Assembly (NCBI RefSeq): GCF_001038485.1 | Contig: NZ_LDUE01000009.1 | Coordinates: forward strand, 1-59,374 | DNA length: 59,374 nucleotides | Reading direction: 5' to 3' | DNA from: Ornithinibacillus californiensis | Lineage (GTDB): Bacteria; Bacillota; Bacilli; Bacillales; Amphibacillaceae | In this document: piece after piece, positions 8,442 to 17,483 of the stretch | How positions within the stretch are numbered: position 1 is the stretch's first letter | Layout: every line of letters starts with the position of its first letter | Made by a program: the position numbers and the translations under genes | Notes under the pieces: model-generated | Databases searched by the model: none | What the model saw: only the letters and a program-made list of their open reading frames with translations | Told to the model about the DNA's origin: nothing

Positions 8442-9512
8442 TCATGGATTCGTAGACTGTAAGATTTGCCTTAGTTTCCTCACAAATATCTTCATATCAT
8501 TATCTGTTCCAATGGTTACTCTAATAAAATTTTTGATTGGCTCTTTTGGAAAGTGTCTAATCAAGATGCCATTTTCCTTCAACTTCGTATATAAAAACTC
8601 TGCCTTTACATTTTGATGTGAAATGAATACAAAATTGGCTTGTGATGGTAATATACGAAAACCTAGTTTAACTAGCTCAGTAGTAACCCACTCACGCGTA
8701 TTTATTATTTTTGCTATAATTTCCTCATAGTAGGTAGTGGCATTCATCGCTGCAGTTGCTCCTGCAATGGCGAGACGGTCAATTGTATACGAATTAAAGG
8801 AATTTTTCACTCGTTCTAATCCCTCAATTAACTCCGGATTCCCAATGGCATAACCAACCCTTAGACCTGCTAATCCTCGAGACTTCGAAGTAGTTTGTAT
8901 TACTAGTAGATTTGGATGTTTATGAACAAGTGATACGGCTGATTCTTTTGCAAAATCAATATATGCCTCATCAATAATGACAATATTTGCTTCGTTTTGA
9001 AAGATGATTTCTTCGACCTGTTCTATAGGTAATAATATCCCAGTTGGAGCGTTCGGGTTTGGGAAGATGACGCCACCTTCCGACTGATAAAAAGCATTAG
9101 TGTTTATAGTAAAATCATGGTTTAAGCTAACCTCTTCAAAATCCAGATTGAAAAGTTTAGCATACACAGGATAAAAACTATACGTAATACTAGGGAAACG
9201 TATTTTTTTACCCGGTTCGAAAAAAGCCATGAAGGAAAAGGCTAATACCTCATCGGAACCATTTCCAACAAAGACATTTTCTTGACTTACTCCGTGGACT
9301 TTGGCAATTGCTTCTCTAAGTCCACTGACACTTGGAGATGGATATAGCCTTAGTGCCTCTCCAACTTCATGTTGAATAGCTTGCAGGACAGAATCTGCAG
9401 GTGGATATGGATTTTCATTTGTATTCAACTTTATGATTGAAGGGTCATTTATTTGTTCACCTGGTACGTAAGGGTCGGTACGATTGACCAAGGAGCTCCA
9501 ATACTTACTCAT
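8442..9512 (-). CDS. hisC: histidinol-phosphate aminotransferase HisC
   Basis: This 356-residue PLP enzyme of fold type I converts imidazole-acetol phosphate plus glutamate to histidinol phosphate. Visible motifs are LNTNENPYPP at the start, GNGSDEVLAF for the cofactor phosphate, NPNAPTG and IIDEAYIDF near residue 175, and TTSKSRGLAGLRVGYAIG with the Schiff-base Lys near residue 208. It is the last gene of the his operon, one base after hisIE. Bacillus HisC often also serves tyrosine and phenylalanine synthesis. Confidence 0.95.
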   Translation of the reverse strand: MSKYWSSLVNRTDPYVPGEQINDPSIIKLNTNENPYPPADSVLQAIQHEVGEALRLYPSPSVSGLREAIAKVHGVSQENVFVGNGSDEVLAFSFMAFFEPGKKIRFPSITYSFYPVYAKLFNLDFEEVSLNHDFTINTNAFYQSEGGVIFPNPNAPTGILLPIEQVEEIIFQNEANIVIIDEAYIDFAKESAVSLVHKHPNLLVIQTTSKSRGLAGLRVGYAIGNPELIEGLERVKNSFNSYTIDRLAIAGATAAMNATTYYEEIIAKIINTREWVTTELVKLGFRILPSQANFVFISHQNVKAEFLYTKLKENGILIRHFPKEPIKNFIRVTIGTDNDMKIFVRKLRQILQSTNP

Positions 9513-9513
9513 A

Positions 9514-10149
9514 CTAATTCCCCGCTTTGGTTAAATGTCTTTTTGCTAATTCTTCTTTAATATCAGAAACGGTGATTCCCATTAATTCCATGAGGACTAA
9601 AAGATGATAGGTGAGATCAGCAATCTCCCAGGTGGTTTCTTGGTTATTTTGATTCTTTGCACCGATAATAACTTCACTTGCTTCTTCTCCGACTTTTTTA
9701 AGAATCTTATCCATACCTTCCTGGAAGAGGTAAGCTGTATAGGAATTTTCTGTTGTTTCTAGTTTTCTGCTTTTAATGACTTTGGTAATATCCTCAACAA
9801 TAGAGAAGGAAGGTTCTTTTTCATTCCATAAAGTTTGGTAAAAACACGTTTCCTCTCCGGTATGACAAGCAGGACCTTGGGGGTCCACTTGAATGAGCAG
9901 ACTGTCAGCATCACAGTCGTATTGAATTTGTTTTACGACTTGCGTATTACCAGATGTTGCTCCTTTATTCCACAGCTCTTCTCTACTTCTAGAGTAAAAC
10001 CAAGTTTCCTTTGTCTCTAGTGTTTTTTGTAGGGATTCTTTATTCATATATGCTAGCATTAACACTTTGCCAGAAGATTGATCTTGTATAATGGCGGGTA
10101 TTAGACTGGTTTTCAAAAATAGGTTATTAAGGTCAAGATTATCCATCAA
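9514..10149 (-). CDS. hisIE: bifunctional PR-AMP cyclohydrolase / PR-ATP pyrophosphatase
   Basis: This 211-residue fusion carries out the second and third steps of histidine synthesis. The N-terminal HisI part has [32 protein letters not shown] and [14 protein letters not shown], giving the zinc- and magnesium-binding cysteines and aspartates. The C-terminal HisE part has [12 protein letters not shown] and the helical [11 protein letters not shown]. Its start overlaps the hisF stop by 4 bases (ATGA), a sign of coupled translation. Confidence 0.95.
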   Translation of the reverse strand: MMDNLDLNNLFLKTSLIPAIIQDQSSGKVLMLAYMNKESLQKTLETKETWFYSRSREELWNKGATSGNTQVVKQIQYDCDADSLLIQVDPQGPACHTGEETCFYQTLWNEKEPSFSIVEDITKVIKSRKLETTENSYTAYLFQEGMDKILKKVGEEASEVIIGAKNQNNQETTWEIADLTYHLLVLMELMGITVSDIKEELAKRHLTKAGN

Positions 10150-10910
10150 ACAACGCTCCTTACAGGGATCTTTTGTTGTGCTAGGTAGTTTTTTAGTGTA
10201 GATATTTTAATTTGTTCGTAGTGAAACACTGAAGCAGCTAGTGCAGCATCAGCAATATTGTTACGGAGTACTTGTTGAAAATGCTCTAGACTTCCTGCTC
10301 CACCACTAGCAACAATTGGAATATTAACAACATCGGCAATGGCTTTGGTAAGAGTGAGGTTATACCCGTTTTTTACACCGTCTACATCGATAGAGTTAAT
10401 GACAAGCTCACCGGCACCGAGTTGCTCTCCCTTGATAGCCCATTCCAATGCATCTATTCCCGAATTCAATCTTCCGCCATTTTGAAATACTTGCCATTTC
10501 CCAGGTTCTATTTCCTTTGCATCGATAGATAAAACAATGCATTGACTACCAAATTTAGAAGCAGCCTTTTCTATTAGTGATGGGTTAGTAATAGCAGCAC
10601 TATTAACAGACACCTTGTCAGCTCCAGCATGTAGCACTTGGTTTATATCCTCAATGGTCCGAATCCCACCACCAACCATAAATGGGATATTTATAGTAGC
10701 GGCTACACTTTCTACCATATCTAGAAAAATATTTCTTTCTTCATTAGAGGCGGTAATATCATAAAATACGAGTTCGTCAGCTCCTTCCTTGTTGTAACGG
10801 ATGGCTAAGTCTACTGGATCTGCGACATCTTGTATCGATTGAAATTGCTTCCCCTTCACAACTCTTCCTTTGTCCACATCGAGGCAAGGGATAATTCGTT
10901 TAGCTAACAT
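10146..10910 (-). CDS. hisF: imidazole glycerol phosphate synthase subunit HisF
   Basis: HisF is the TIM-barrel cyclase half of the HisHF glutamine amidotransferase. It makes IGP and AICAR from PRFAR. I place the start at 10910 ([20 protein letters not shown]), the invariant HisF N terminus. The open frame continues 24 codons upstream but that part overlaps hisA. With this start the protein has 254 residues, the family norm. Catalytic aspartates are in CLDVD (about residue 11) and [12 protein letters not shown] (about 130). Phosphate-binding GGGIR and ASGGAG loops are present. It overlaps the end of hisA by 11 bases. Confidence 0.95.
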   Translation of the reverse strand: MLAKRIIPCLDVDKGRVVKGKQFQSIQDVADPVDLAIRYNKEGADELVFYDITASNEERNIFLDMVESVAATINIPFMVGGGIRTIEDINQVLHAGADKVSVNSAAITNPSLIEKAASKFGSQCIVLSIDAKEIEPGKWQVFQNGGRLNSGIDALEWAIKGEQLGAGELVINSIDVDGVKNGYNLTLTKAIADVVNIPIVASGGAGSLEHFQQVLRNNIADAALAASVFHYEQIKISTLKNYLAQQKIPVRSVV

Positions 10911-11622
10911 TTCTCGTAACCTCCAGTAATTCAGTGAAATCAACACTATTGTCATATAACGCTTTACCAATAATCGCACCATACAAATTCATATCTGAAA
11001 GTTTCTTCACGTCATCATTGCTGGAGATACCTCCAGAAGCTATCACGCGTACAGAAGAGGCGTGTTGCAAGTTTTCTAGTTCTTGGAAGTTTGGTCCTTG
11101 CAACATACCATCCTTCGAAATATCGGTATAGATAATGGTTTGTACGCCAATTTGTTCGAGTTGTTTCACCAAATCCACGGCCAACACATTACTCGTTTGA
11201 CGCCATCCATCTGTTGCTACGAATCCATCCCTAGCATCAATAGAAACCGCAACTTTATCCTTAAAAATATCCACTGCTTGGTTTAGTAGTGAGATGTTAT
11301 GTACAGCAGCTGTGCCCAAAATGACTCTTTGAACGCCGATGGATAGATAGTTTTCAATTTGCTCCATGCTCCGTATTCCACCGCCAACTTGAATTGGTAC
11401 GTTAGTGTTAGAAGTGATTTGTTCAATGATTGTTTGGTTTGTGGCATTTCCAGTTTTTGCTCCATCTAAATCCACGATATGTAAAGCAGTCGCTCCTAAA
11501 GAAATCCACCTATCCGCCATCGCTAGGGGGGAGTTGCTATAGATTTTTTCTTTTGCATAATCTCCTTGTATGAGCCGGACGCATTTTTCGTTTAAAATAT
11601 CAATCGCTGGAAATAGAATCAT
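10900..11622 (-). CDS. hisA: ProFAR isomerase HisA
   Basis: This 240-residue TIM-barrel isomerase converts ProFAR to PRFAR by an Amadori rearrangement. It shows FPAIDILNEKCVRLIQGDY with the catalytic Asp near residue 8, HIVDLDGAK, QVGGGIRS, YTDISKDGMLQGPN with the second catalytic Asp near residue 130, and ASGGISS. It overlaps hisH by 4 bases and hisF by 11, so the three genes are translated as a coupled block. Confidence 0.95.
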   Translation of the reverse strand: MILFPAIDILNEKCVRLIQGDYAKEKIYSNSPLAMADRWISLGATALHIVDLDGAKTGNATNQTIIEQITSNTNVPIQVGGGIRSMEQIENYLSIGVQRVILGTAAVHNISLLNQAVDIFKDKVAVSIDARDGFVATDGWRQTSNVLAVDLVKQLEQIGVQTIIYTDISKDGMLQGPNFQELENLQHASSVRVIASGGISSNDDVKKLSDMNLYGAIIGKALYDNSVDFTELLEVTRNVS

Positions 11623-12227
11623 AGGAACATCTCCTTAAAGTTTTTTAAAAGTTGCATACCAATAACACTACTTTTCTCCGGATGAAATTGCATACCAATA
11701 ATGTTGTCTCGTTGAACAATTGCTGGTACTTCATCCCCATATGTACAGCTTCCAACCACATCTTCTTCCTCTACCTTATTCGCATAATAGGAATGGACGA
11801 AGTATACATACGTATCTTCAACAGGGATGTTAGACGTAATTTCATAGCCTTGTTTTAAGTGAAGGGTATTCCATCCCATATGTGGAACCTTAACGGATGT
11901 GGGAATTCGCTCAATATGCCCCTTTAATAGACCGAGTCCAACAGTGTTTCCACCTTCATTACTAGTCTCATAGAATAACTGCATCCCTAAACAAATGCCA
12001 AGTATCGGCTTGCCGTTTTCTACCTCTTGTTTAATAATCGTATCTAAGTTGGCTTTCTTAAGTTCCTCCATTGCATCTTGAAAGGATCCTACACCCGGGA
12101 GGATCATTGCTTTACTGTTTCTAATAATTGTTTCATCTTGCGTTAGGATGTTTGGTATATTTAGTTTCGATAATGTAAATTGAAGGCTTTTGATGTTGCC
12201 TGCTCCGTAATCAATAATTGCAATCAT
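11619..12227 (-). CDS. hisH: imidazole glycerol phosphate synthase subunit HisH
   Basis: HisH is the glutaminase subunit that feeds ammonia to HisF. The 202 residues show class I amidotransferase features: the oxyanion segment PGVGSFQDAM, the nucleophile elbow LGICLGMQL with the catalytic Cys near residue 80, and the His-Glu pair in GMQFHPEKSS near residue 183. The start is 19 bases after the hisB stop, with an AAGGAG site. Confidence 0.95.
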   Translation of the reverse strand: MIAIIDYGAGNIKSLQFTLSKLNIPNILTQDETIIRNSKAMILPGVGSFQDAMEELKKANLDTIIKQEVENGKPILGICLGMQLFYETSNEGGNTVGLGLLKGHIERIPTSVKVPHMGWNTLHLKQGYEITSNIPVEDTYVYFVHSYYANKVEEEDVVGSCTYGDEVPAIVQRDNIIGMQFHPEKSSVIGMQLLKNFKEMFL

Positions 12228-12246
12228 CTATAAAAATCTCCTTTAG

Positions 12247-12839
12247 CTAGAGTGATCCCTTTGTGGAGGGAACTCCAACAATTCTTGGATTTTTGAAACT
12301 AGCGATATCCATTGCGCGGCCAAATCCTTTAAATATAGATTCAATGATATGATGTGTATTCTTTCCATAATAAAGATTTATGTGTAGGTTGATTTGAGCT
12401 TGATTGACAAAAGCTTGGAAAAACTCTTCTACCAGTTCCGTATCAAAGCTTCCTACCTGATCCTTCAACCCTTCCACATGATAAACAAAATAAGGTCTTC
12501 CACTAATGTCTACTGTCACATTGGATAGTGCCTCGTCCATTGGTGTAGTAACGGATTAACGGATGCATAACGGGTAATGCCTTCCTTATTTCCTATGGAA
12601 TTAGTAAATGCCTTTCCTAATACAATACCGATATCCTCCACCGTATGATGTTGATCAACTTCTAGGTCACCATTACACGTTAGTGATAAATCAAAAAGTC
12701 CGTGCTTGGAGAACAGCGTGAGCATATGATCCATAAATCCTACACCTGTATGAATAGTAGATTTTCCTTCTCCGTCCAGATTAAAATCCAACTGAATAGA
12801 AGTTTCATTCGTTTTCCGTTTTAGTGAGGCTTTTCTCAT
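12247..12839 (-). pseudogene. hisB: imidazoleglycerol-phosphate dehydratase HisB, frameshifted
   Basis: The gene is split into two frames. 12839 down to about 12565 encodes the N-terminal half with GFMDHMLTLFSKHG and QHHTVEDIGIVLG, the manganese-binding His/Glu sets. About 12548 down to 12247 encodes the rest (MDEALSNVTVDISGRPY ... NTHHIIESIFKGFGRA). The break is a perfect 8-bp tandem duplication, TAACGGAT twice at 12549-12564. Removing one copy restores ...RYASVTTPMDEAL... and a continuous protein of about 194 residues, the family length. As written, the sixth step of histidine synthesis would be lost. Everything else in the operon is intact, so the mutation is recent, reversible, or a sequence error. 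Confidence 0.93.
12549..12564. repeat. 8-bp tandem duplication inside hisB
   Basis: TAACGGAT occurs twice with no spacer. On the coding strand this reads ATCCGTTA twice. It adds 8 bases (+2 frame) within the codons for the RYASVTTPMDEA region and truncates HisB after about 107 residues. Slipped-strand mispairing could create or remove it. Confidence 0.97.
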
Positions 12840-14114
12840 CTAGTTCCCTCCTCGTATTTTTATAGATTGAGCGTGAGCCTCGAGGCCTTCTGTATTCGCG
12901 AGACATTCGATGGATTTCGAAACTTTACGTAATGCTTCTTTGGAATAGCTAATAATACTAGATTTTTTCACGAAATCGTATACCCCTAGAGGAGATGAGA
13001 ACTTTGCCGTTCCGTTCGTCGGTAGCGTATGATTAGGACCGGCTAGGTAGTCCCCGAGCGGTTCAGGTGAATAGGCTCCTAAAAATATTGCTCCTGCATT
13101 TTTAATCATTGGTATTTTCTCTTCCGGATTAGATACCATGAGCTGTAGATGTTCTGGAGCGATGAAGTTAGCAATCTCATATGCTTCTCGCTCCGAATCT
13201 ACCAGTATAATTTTTCCGTTATTTCGAATAGAAGCTTGGGCGATGTCACCACGATCTAACAGGGATAATTGATTGGCTACTGCTTGCGCGACTTTATTAG
13301 CGAGCGTTTTACTAGTTGTAATACAAATCGACTTAGCCTCTTCATCATGCTCTGCTTGTGATAATAGGTCAGCGGCTACAAATGAAGGATTTGCTTCTTC
13401 ATCAGCTATAATACAGATCTCGCTCGGACCAGCAATCATATCAATAGCAACATCGCCATACACCCATTTCTTTGCCCGTGCTACATAATTATTACCTGGA
13501 CCTACTATTTTATAGACTCTATCAACGGTTTCTGTTCCGTAAGTCAGTGCTGCAATAGCCTGTGCGCCTCCCATCTTATAGATGCGGCTAACTCCAACGA
13601 TGGAAGCTGCTACTAGGACATATGGGTTAATGGTTCCATCTGCCCTAGGAGGAGTAGCTATGCTGATCTCCTGAACGCCAGCAATTTTGGCGGGGATCAC
13701 ATTCATTAATACCGTGGAAGGATAATTCGCCTTTCCGCCTGGAACGTAGACACCGACTTTTTCGATTGGTGTCACTTTTTGCCCAAGAATAATGCCATCT
13801 TGATCATCGGTAAACCAGGACGCTTCCTTTTGATTTCGGTGAAAAGCATCAATATTCTCAGCTGCTTGGCGAATAGCGGTTATGAAATTACGGTCCACAA
13901 GTCCTTTTGCTTCTTCAATTTCCGCTTTAGAAACAATTAGGTGATCAATAGTTGCTCCATCGAACTTTTCTGTAAGTTCTCTTAATGCCTTATCACCTTC
14001 TGTACGGACCTTTTCTAAGATCGATTTCACACGAGTGTCTAGTTCTTCTAAATTTCCTGTGGCGAAAGGGCTTTGATAGGTTTGTAAAAACTGATTTCCT
14101 GATATGATTTTCAT
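12840..14114 (-). CDS. hisD: histidinol dehydrogenase HisD
   Basis: HisD performs the last two oxidations from histidinol to histidine with NAD and zinc. I choose the ATG at 14114 (MKIISGNQFLQ), because GGAGG at the end of hisG lies just upstream. The longer frame would overlap hisG. This gives 424 residues. Motifs include VYVPGGKANYPSTVLMN, GGAQAIAALTYGT, IVGPGNNYVARAKK, IDMIAGPSEI, AEHDE, and EHLQLM with the catalytic Glu-His near residue 318, plus NHTLPT. Confidence 0.95.
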   Translation of the reverse strand: MKIISGNQFLQTYQSPFATGNLEELDTRVKSILEKVRTEGDKALRELTEKFDGATIDHLIVSKAEIEEAKGLVDRNFITAIRQAAENIDAFHRNQKEASWFTDDQDGIILGQKVTPIEKVGVYVPGGKANYPSTVLMNVIPAKIAGVQEISIATPPRADGTINPYVLVAASIVGVSRIYKMGGAQAIAALTYGTETVDRVYKIVGPGNNYVARAKKWVYGDVAIDMIAGPSEICIIADEEANPSFVAADLLSQAEHDEEAKSICITTSKTLANKVAQAVANQLSLLDRGDIAQASIRNNGKIILVDSEREAYEIANFIAPEHLQLMVSNPEEKIPMIKNAGAIFLGAYSPEPLGDYLAGPNHTLPTNGTAKFSSPLGVYDFVKKSSIISYSKEALRKVSKSIECLANTEGLEAHAQSIKIRGGN

Positions 14115-14115
14115 A

Positions 14116-14742
14116 CTATTCCTCCAAAGCAAGTTGCAGATTTCGAATAAAGTTTTCTATTTTACTAGTTTTTGTTGCAAAGCTAGCTTTATTAGTTATT
14201 AACCTTGTACTAATATCTTCTAATTCCTCTAAAACAAATAATCCGTTCTCTTTTAATGTTCTTCCAGTTTCTACAATATCTACAATGACATCTGCCATAC
14301 CAATAAGAGGGGCTAGCTCAACGGAACCATTGAGTTTGATTGTCTCCGCTTGAATACCTTTCTTTTCAAAGTAATGTGTCGTGATAGAAGGGTATTTTGA
14401 GGCTACAACTAGTCGTTTCTTTTGTAGAATGGTTGGTTCCTTTCCGGCAATAACAAACTTACATTTCCCCTCTTTTAAATCAAGCATCTCGTATATATCA
14501 GCTGCAGTCTCTAAGATATTATCCTTTCCAACAATGCCAACATCAGCTGCTCCTTTTTCTACGTATGTTGGAACATCTACGGCTTTAACAAAAATTAATT
14601 GAACCAATTGGTTGGTATCATAGAAAACCAGTTTTCTGCTCTTTTCATGGAAGTCTTCAAAACAATATCCAGCTTTTTTCAATAATTTAATCGTGCTTGT
14701 CGCAGTTCTCCCTTTTGCTAAGGCTAATGTTATGGGTTGCAT
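14116..14742 (-). CDS. hisG: ATP phosphoribosyltransferase HisG, short form
   Basis: HisG catalyses the first, committed step, joining ATP and PRPP. The 208-residue length is the short catalytic form that lacks the histidine-binding domain and needs HisZ, which is encoded just upstream. Motifs are LALAKGRTATSTIKLLKKAG, GAADVGIVGKDN and the PRPP loop VDIVETGRTLKENGL near residue 155. The start overlaps hisZ by 13 bases, consistent with stoichiometric HisZG assembly. Confidence 0.95.
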   Translation of the reverse strand: MQPITLALAKGRTATSTIKLLKKAGYCFEDFHEKSRKLVFYDTNQLVQLIFVKAVDVPTYVEKGAADVGIVGKDNILETAADIYEMLDLKEGKCKFVIAGKEPTILQKKRLVVASKYPSITTHYFEKKGIQAETIKLNGSVELAPLIGMADVIVDIVETGRTLKENGLFVLEELEDISTRLITNKASFATKTSKIENFIRNLQLALEE

Positions 14743-15953
14743 GGAACCTCCTCCTTCATGGTTTGTAATAAATTCTGAAGTTCATCAACATTTGTAAAGG
14801 CTCGCTTGAATCCTCGATAGGAGATGCTGCTTTCTGTGTTGTTAATGGATATGGAATAACAATTACTGTCTAGTTTCACTGTGTTGGATAGAATAGTAGT
14901 ATAGTTTAAATCTCTTAAACGCTTAGTCAGTCTTAGTGCCTCAGGTGCTTTGTTCTGATCATATTGGATGTAGATTTGCTGTGGTGATATAGGACTGTTT
15001 GGGTTGGAAGCAAGTAGTGCATCGACATCATAAGCAAAGCCGATAGCAGGGACTGGATTTGCAAACTGTTCTGCCAGATAATCATATCTACCACCTAGTA
15101 ATATTGGTTTGCCAATGTTTTCGATATACCCTTGGAAAATAATATCTGAGTAATACCCCATGTTGTTAATCAAGCCTAAATCAATAACGACATAGTCACC
15201 AAAACCATATAACGTTAACAGCTCATAGACTTCTTGTAATCTCTCCAATTCTCTGGTCATCTGTGTTGTCAGAGAGAGTGATAATGCCTTTTCTAAAACA
15301 TCATCCGGTCTACCATATAGAAGCGGTAGTGTTAGTAAAGATTGTTTTACGGAAGGATCAATATCTAATTGGAATAAAAACTCTTCTAAACTCGTGAAAT
15401 TCTTTGACGTGATGTACTGTTTAAATTGATCCTCTTGTTCGTTGGAAAGGGACAGTATCTTAAGCATTTCTTTCATCACACCAGCGTGACCAATCTCGAT
15501 TTTGAAACTTGTAAACTCTAAATCTAATAATCCATTAATAGCTAGTGAAATAACCTCAAAATCTGCTTCCGGACGGGCACTTCCGAGAAACTCCACCCCG
15601 GCTTGAGTTTTAACATAGCCGTCATTCGAATGAAAAGAGTTGCGAAACACATCGAGTATGTATGCGTATCGAGCTTCTGTTGTCTGCTCATGATGTTGTA
15701 ATGAGGCTAATTGAGTAATAGGTATGGTGACATCGGGACGTAAGACTAGTACTTTACCATCAGGTGAAATTACCTTTACCATTTCATCAAGTGGTATCGT
15801 TCCTTGGACCGATGTATATAAATGATAGTTCTCAAATACAGGGGTAGTAATTTTCTGATATCCATATGTATTAAAGCGATTGGTTAACGTACGAATGAAT
15901 GTTTCTCTAGCATTAGAAAACTCATCCAAAACAGATTTCAAGTAGGGTTCCAT
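14730..15953 (-). CDS. hisZ: ATP phosphoribosyltransferase regulatory subunit HisZ
   Basis: HisZ is a histidyl-tRNA synthetase paralogue that has lost aminoacylation and makes short HisG sensitive to histidine. The 407 residues retain class II synthetase motifs: TPVFENYHLYTSV, RPDVTIPI, ARYAYILDVFRNS, QAGVEFLGS, and GGRYDYLAEQFANPVPAIGFAYDVDAL. It is the first gene of the his operon, transcribed away from hisJ. Confidence 0.93.
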   Translation of the reverse strand: MEPYLKSVLDEFSNARETFIRTLTNRFNTYGYQKITTPVFENYHLYTSVQGTIPLDEMVKVISPDGKVLVLRPDVTIPITQLASLQHHEQTTEARYAYILDVFRNSFHSNDGYVKTQAGVEFLGSARPEADFEVISLAINGLLDLEFTSFKIEIGHAGVMKEMLKILSLSNEQEDQFKQYITSKNFTSLEEFLFQLDIDPSVKQSLLTLPLLYGRPDDVLEKALSLSLTTQMTRELERLQEVYELLTLYGFGDYVVIDLGLINNMGYYSDIIFQGYIENIGKPILLGGRYDYLAEQFANPVPAIGFAYDVDALLASNPNSPISPQQIYIQYDQNKAPEALRLTKRLRDLNYTTILSNTVKLDSNCYSISINNTESSISYRGFKRAFTNVDELQNLLQTMKEEVPCNP

Positions 15954-16077
15954 AATAGACTCCTTTAATGAAAAATTTTATACTTTATTGATTTACCACT
16001 TTATCACTTTATCTAAGTAAAGTTATAATGTATTCTAATATGTAAGAAAGTAATTGTCAACTATAGGGGGAATCGTC
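15954..16077. promoter_or_regulatory. divergent hisZ / hisJ control region with repeated ACTTTAT
   Basis: The 124-base region contains three direct ACTTTAT copies at 15982-15988, 15998-16004 and 16006-16012. The last forms a dyad, ACTTTA-N6-TAAAGT (16006-16023). Such an array between divergent histidine genes looks like an operator. TrpR-family regulators (YerC/HisR) are proposed for histidine genes in Bacillales. Their exact site is from uncertain memory, so the assignment is inference. The hisJ ribosome-binding site GGGGGAA lies at the right end. Confidence 0.55.
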
Positions 16078-16896
16078 ATGTTTGATTATCATGTACATAG
16101 TAATTTTTCGGCAGATTGCAAAACACCGATGGAGGAGACTGTTCTAAAAGGGATTGAGTTAGGGTTGAAGGAGATATGTTTTACAGAGCATATCGATTAT
16201 GAATACCCGGATTCTTCCATTATATTTGAATTTGATTTAGCGTTATATGATCAAAAAATTAAACAAATGCAGGAAAAGTACAGGAATTATATCCACATAA
16301 AGAAGGGAATAGAAATAGGGGTGGAGCCTAATTTACTTAACCGATATAAAAAATTGCTTCAAGCCAATGAATTTGATTTTGTTATCTGTTCGATGCATAC
16401 AACAGACCGTATGGATTTGCACTCTGGAAAGTTCTTTCATGATCGAACGGTAGAGGAAGCATATGCAACCTACTATAAAGAATTATATTACTGTATCCAG
16501 AATTTTGAAGACTTCTCTGTATTGGGGCATTTAGATTTAGTAAAACGATATAAACAGGGAAGTAAGAAGAACTTTCATGAAATTATTGCTGAAATATTGA
16601 AGGTAATTATTGAAAAAGGAAAAGGTATAGAGCTAAATACATCCGGATTTCGATATGGCTTGAATAGTGGTATGCCGAGTGATGATATTTTAAGGCTTTA
16701 CAAGGAATTGGGAGGGGAGATTATTACGCTTGGATCAGACTCTCATGTTGCCGGAACGTTGGGATACAAGTTTAATGATTCACTAGAGTTGTTAGAATCG
16801 ATTGGTTTTAAATACATAGCTACGTTCCTCGGTGGAGAACCAAGCTATCACGCTATTAATCAAGTAAAAAAGTTGTCACATAATTCTTCTAAATAG
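16078..16896 (+). CDS. hisJ: histidinol-phosphatase HisJ (PHP family)
   Basis: HisJ hydrolyses histidinol phosphate to histidinol. I choose the ATG at 16078 (MFDYHVHSNFSADC), since a GGGGGAA site precedes it and the PHP metal motif HVHSN must lie at the N terminus. This gives 272 residues. Other metal ligands are in FTEHIDYEYP, CSMHTT, LGHLDLVKR and LGSDSHVAG. This is the Gram-positive PHP type, not the HAD phosphatase fused to HisB in enterobacteria. Its place opposite hisZ completes the pathway. Confidence 0.93.
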   Translation: MFDYHVHSNFSADCKTPMEETVLKGIELGLKEICFTEHIDYEYPDSSIIFEFDLALYDQKIKQMQEKYRNYIHIKKGIEIGVEPNLLNRYKKLLQANEFDFVICSMHTTDRMDLHSGKFFHDRTVEEAYATYYKELYYCIQNFEDFSVLGHLDLVKRYKQGSKKNFHEIIAEILKVIIEKGKGIELNTSGFRYGLNSGMPSDDILRLYKELGGEIITLGSDSHVAGTLGYKFNDSLELLESIGFKYIATFLGGEPSYHAINQVKKLSHNSSK

Positions 16897-16956
16897 CCAG
16901 GATGGAGCTTTTCATGGAATGGTATAATAATATGTAAATTAAAATAGGGAATAGCG

Positions 16957-17346
16957 GTGATATCAATGTTAATGAAACGTCTACTACTAATACTTATTGG
17001 TTTACTATCATTGGGATTAGCTATCATTGGTATATTCCTACCATTAATTCCAACTACTCCTTTATTGCTTCTTGCCGCGACATGCTTTATCAGGAGTTCG
17101 GAGCGGTTATATGAATGGTTAATCACAAATAACTATCTAGGCCCATATATTAAAAATTATCGAGAAGGTAAAGGAATTCCTCTTTCAGCTAAGGTTATTG
17201 GTGTTACATTACTATGGGCATCCATGCTCTTCACGATTTTCTTTGTAGTACCACTTATTGCAGTAAAGCTCCTGCTTGCAGGAATTGCTTCCTACTTCAC
17301 ATGGTTTATTTTGAAGCAAAAAACCTTAGTCAAAGCTCATTATTAA
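16957..17346 (+). CDS. DUF454 (YbaN-like) membrane protein
   Basis: This 129-residue protein has an N-terminal hydrophobic pair of helices (LLLILIGLLSLGLAIIGIFLPLIPTTP), the DUF454 core motif LPLIPTTPLLLLAA-CFIRSSERLYEWL, and a C-terminal helix pair. The family is widespread and of unknown function. The GTG at 16957 has AGGGA six bases upstream; in-frame ATGs at 16966 and 16972 are alternatives. It stands alone between hisJ and murB. Confidence 0.8.
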   Translation: MISMLMKRLLLILIGLLSLGLAIIGIFLPLIPTTPLLLLAATCFIRSSERLYEWLITNNYLGPYIKNYREGKGIPLSAKVIGVTLLWASMLFTIFFVVPLIAVKLLLAGIASYFTWFILKQKTLVKAHY

Positions 17347-17483
17347 TTTTTCTGTAATGCAAATGAAATATCCGCATATAAAAAGAATAGTGTATCTTTA
17401 ATAAGTGGCGTGAAAGCATAAAATAACTTACAATAATATAGATGGATATAATTATTGGACTTTGATTAAAGGAATGATATGTA

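Noticed and set aside
12247-12839. Programmed frameshift or two separate genes for hisB
   Set aside because: There is no slippery sequence or stimulatory structure, and HisB is never made from two chains. The exact 8-bp duplication explains the break fully.
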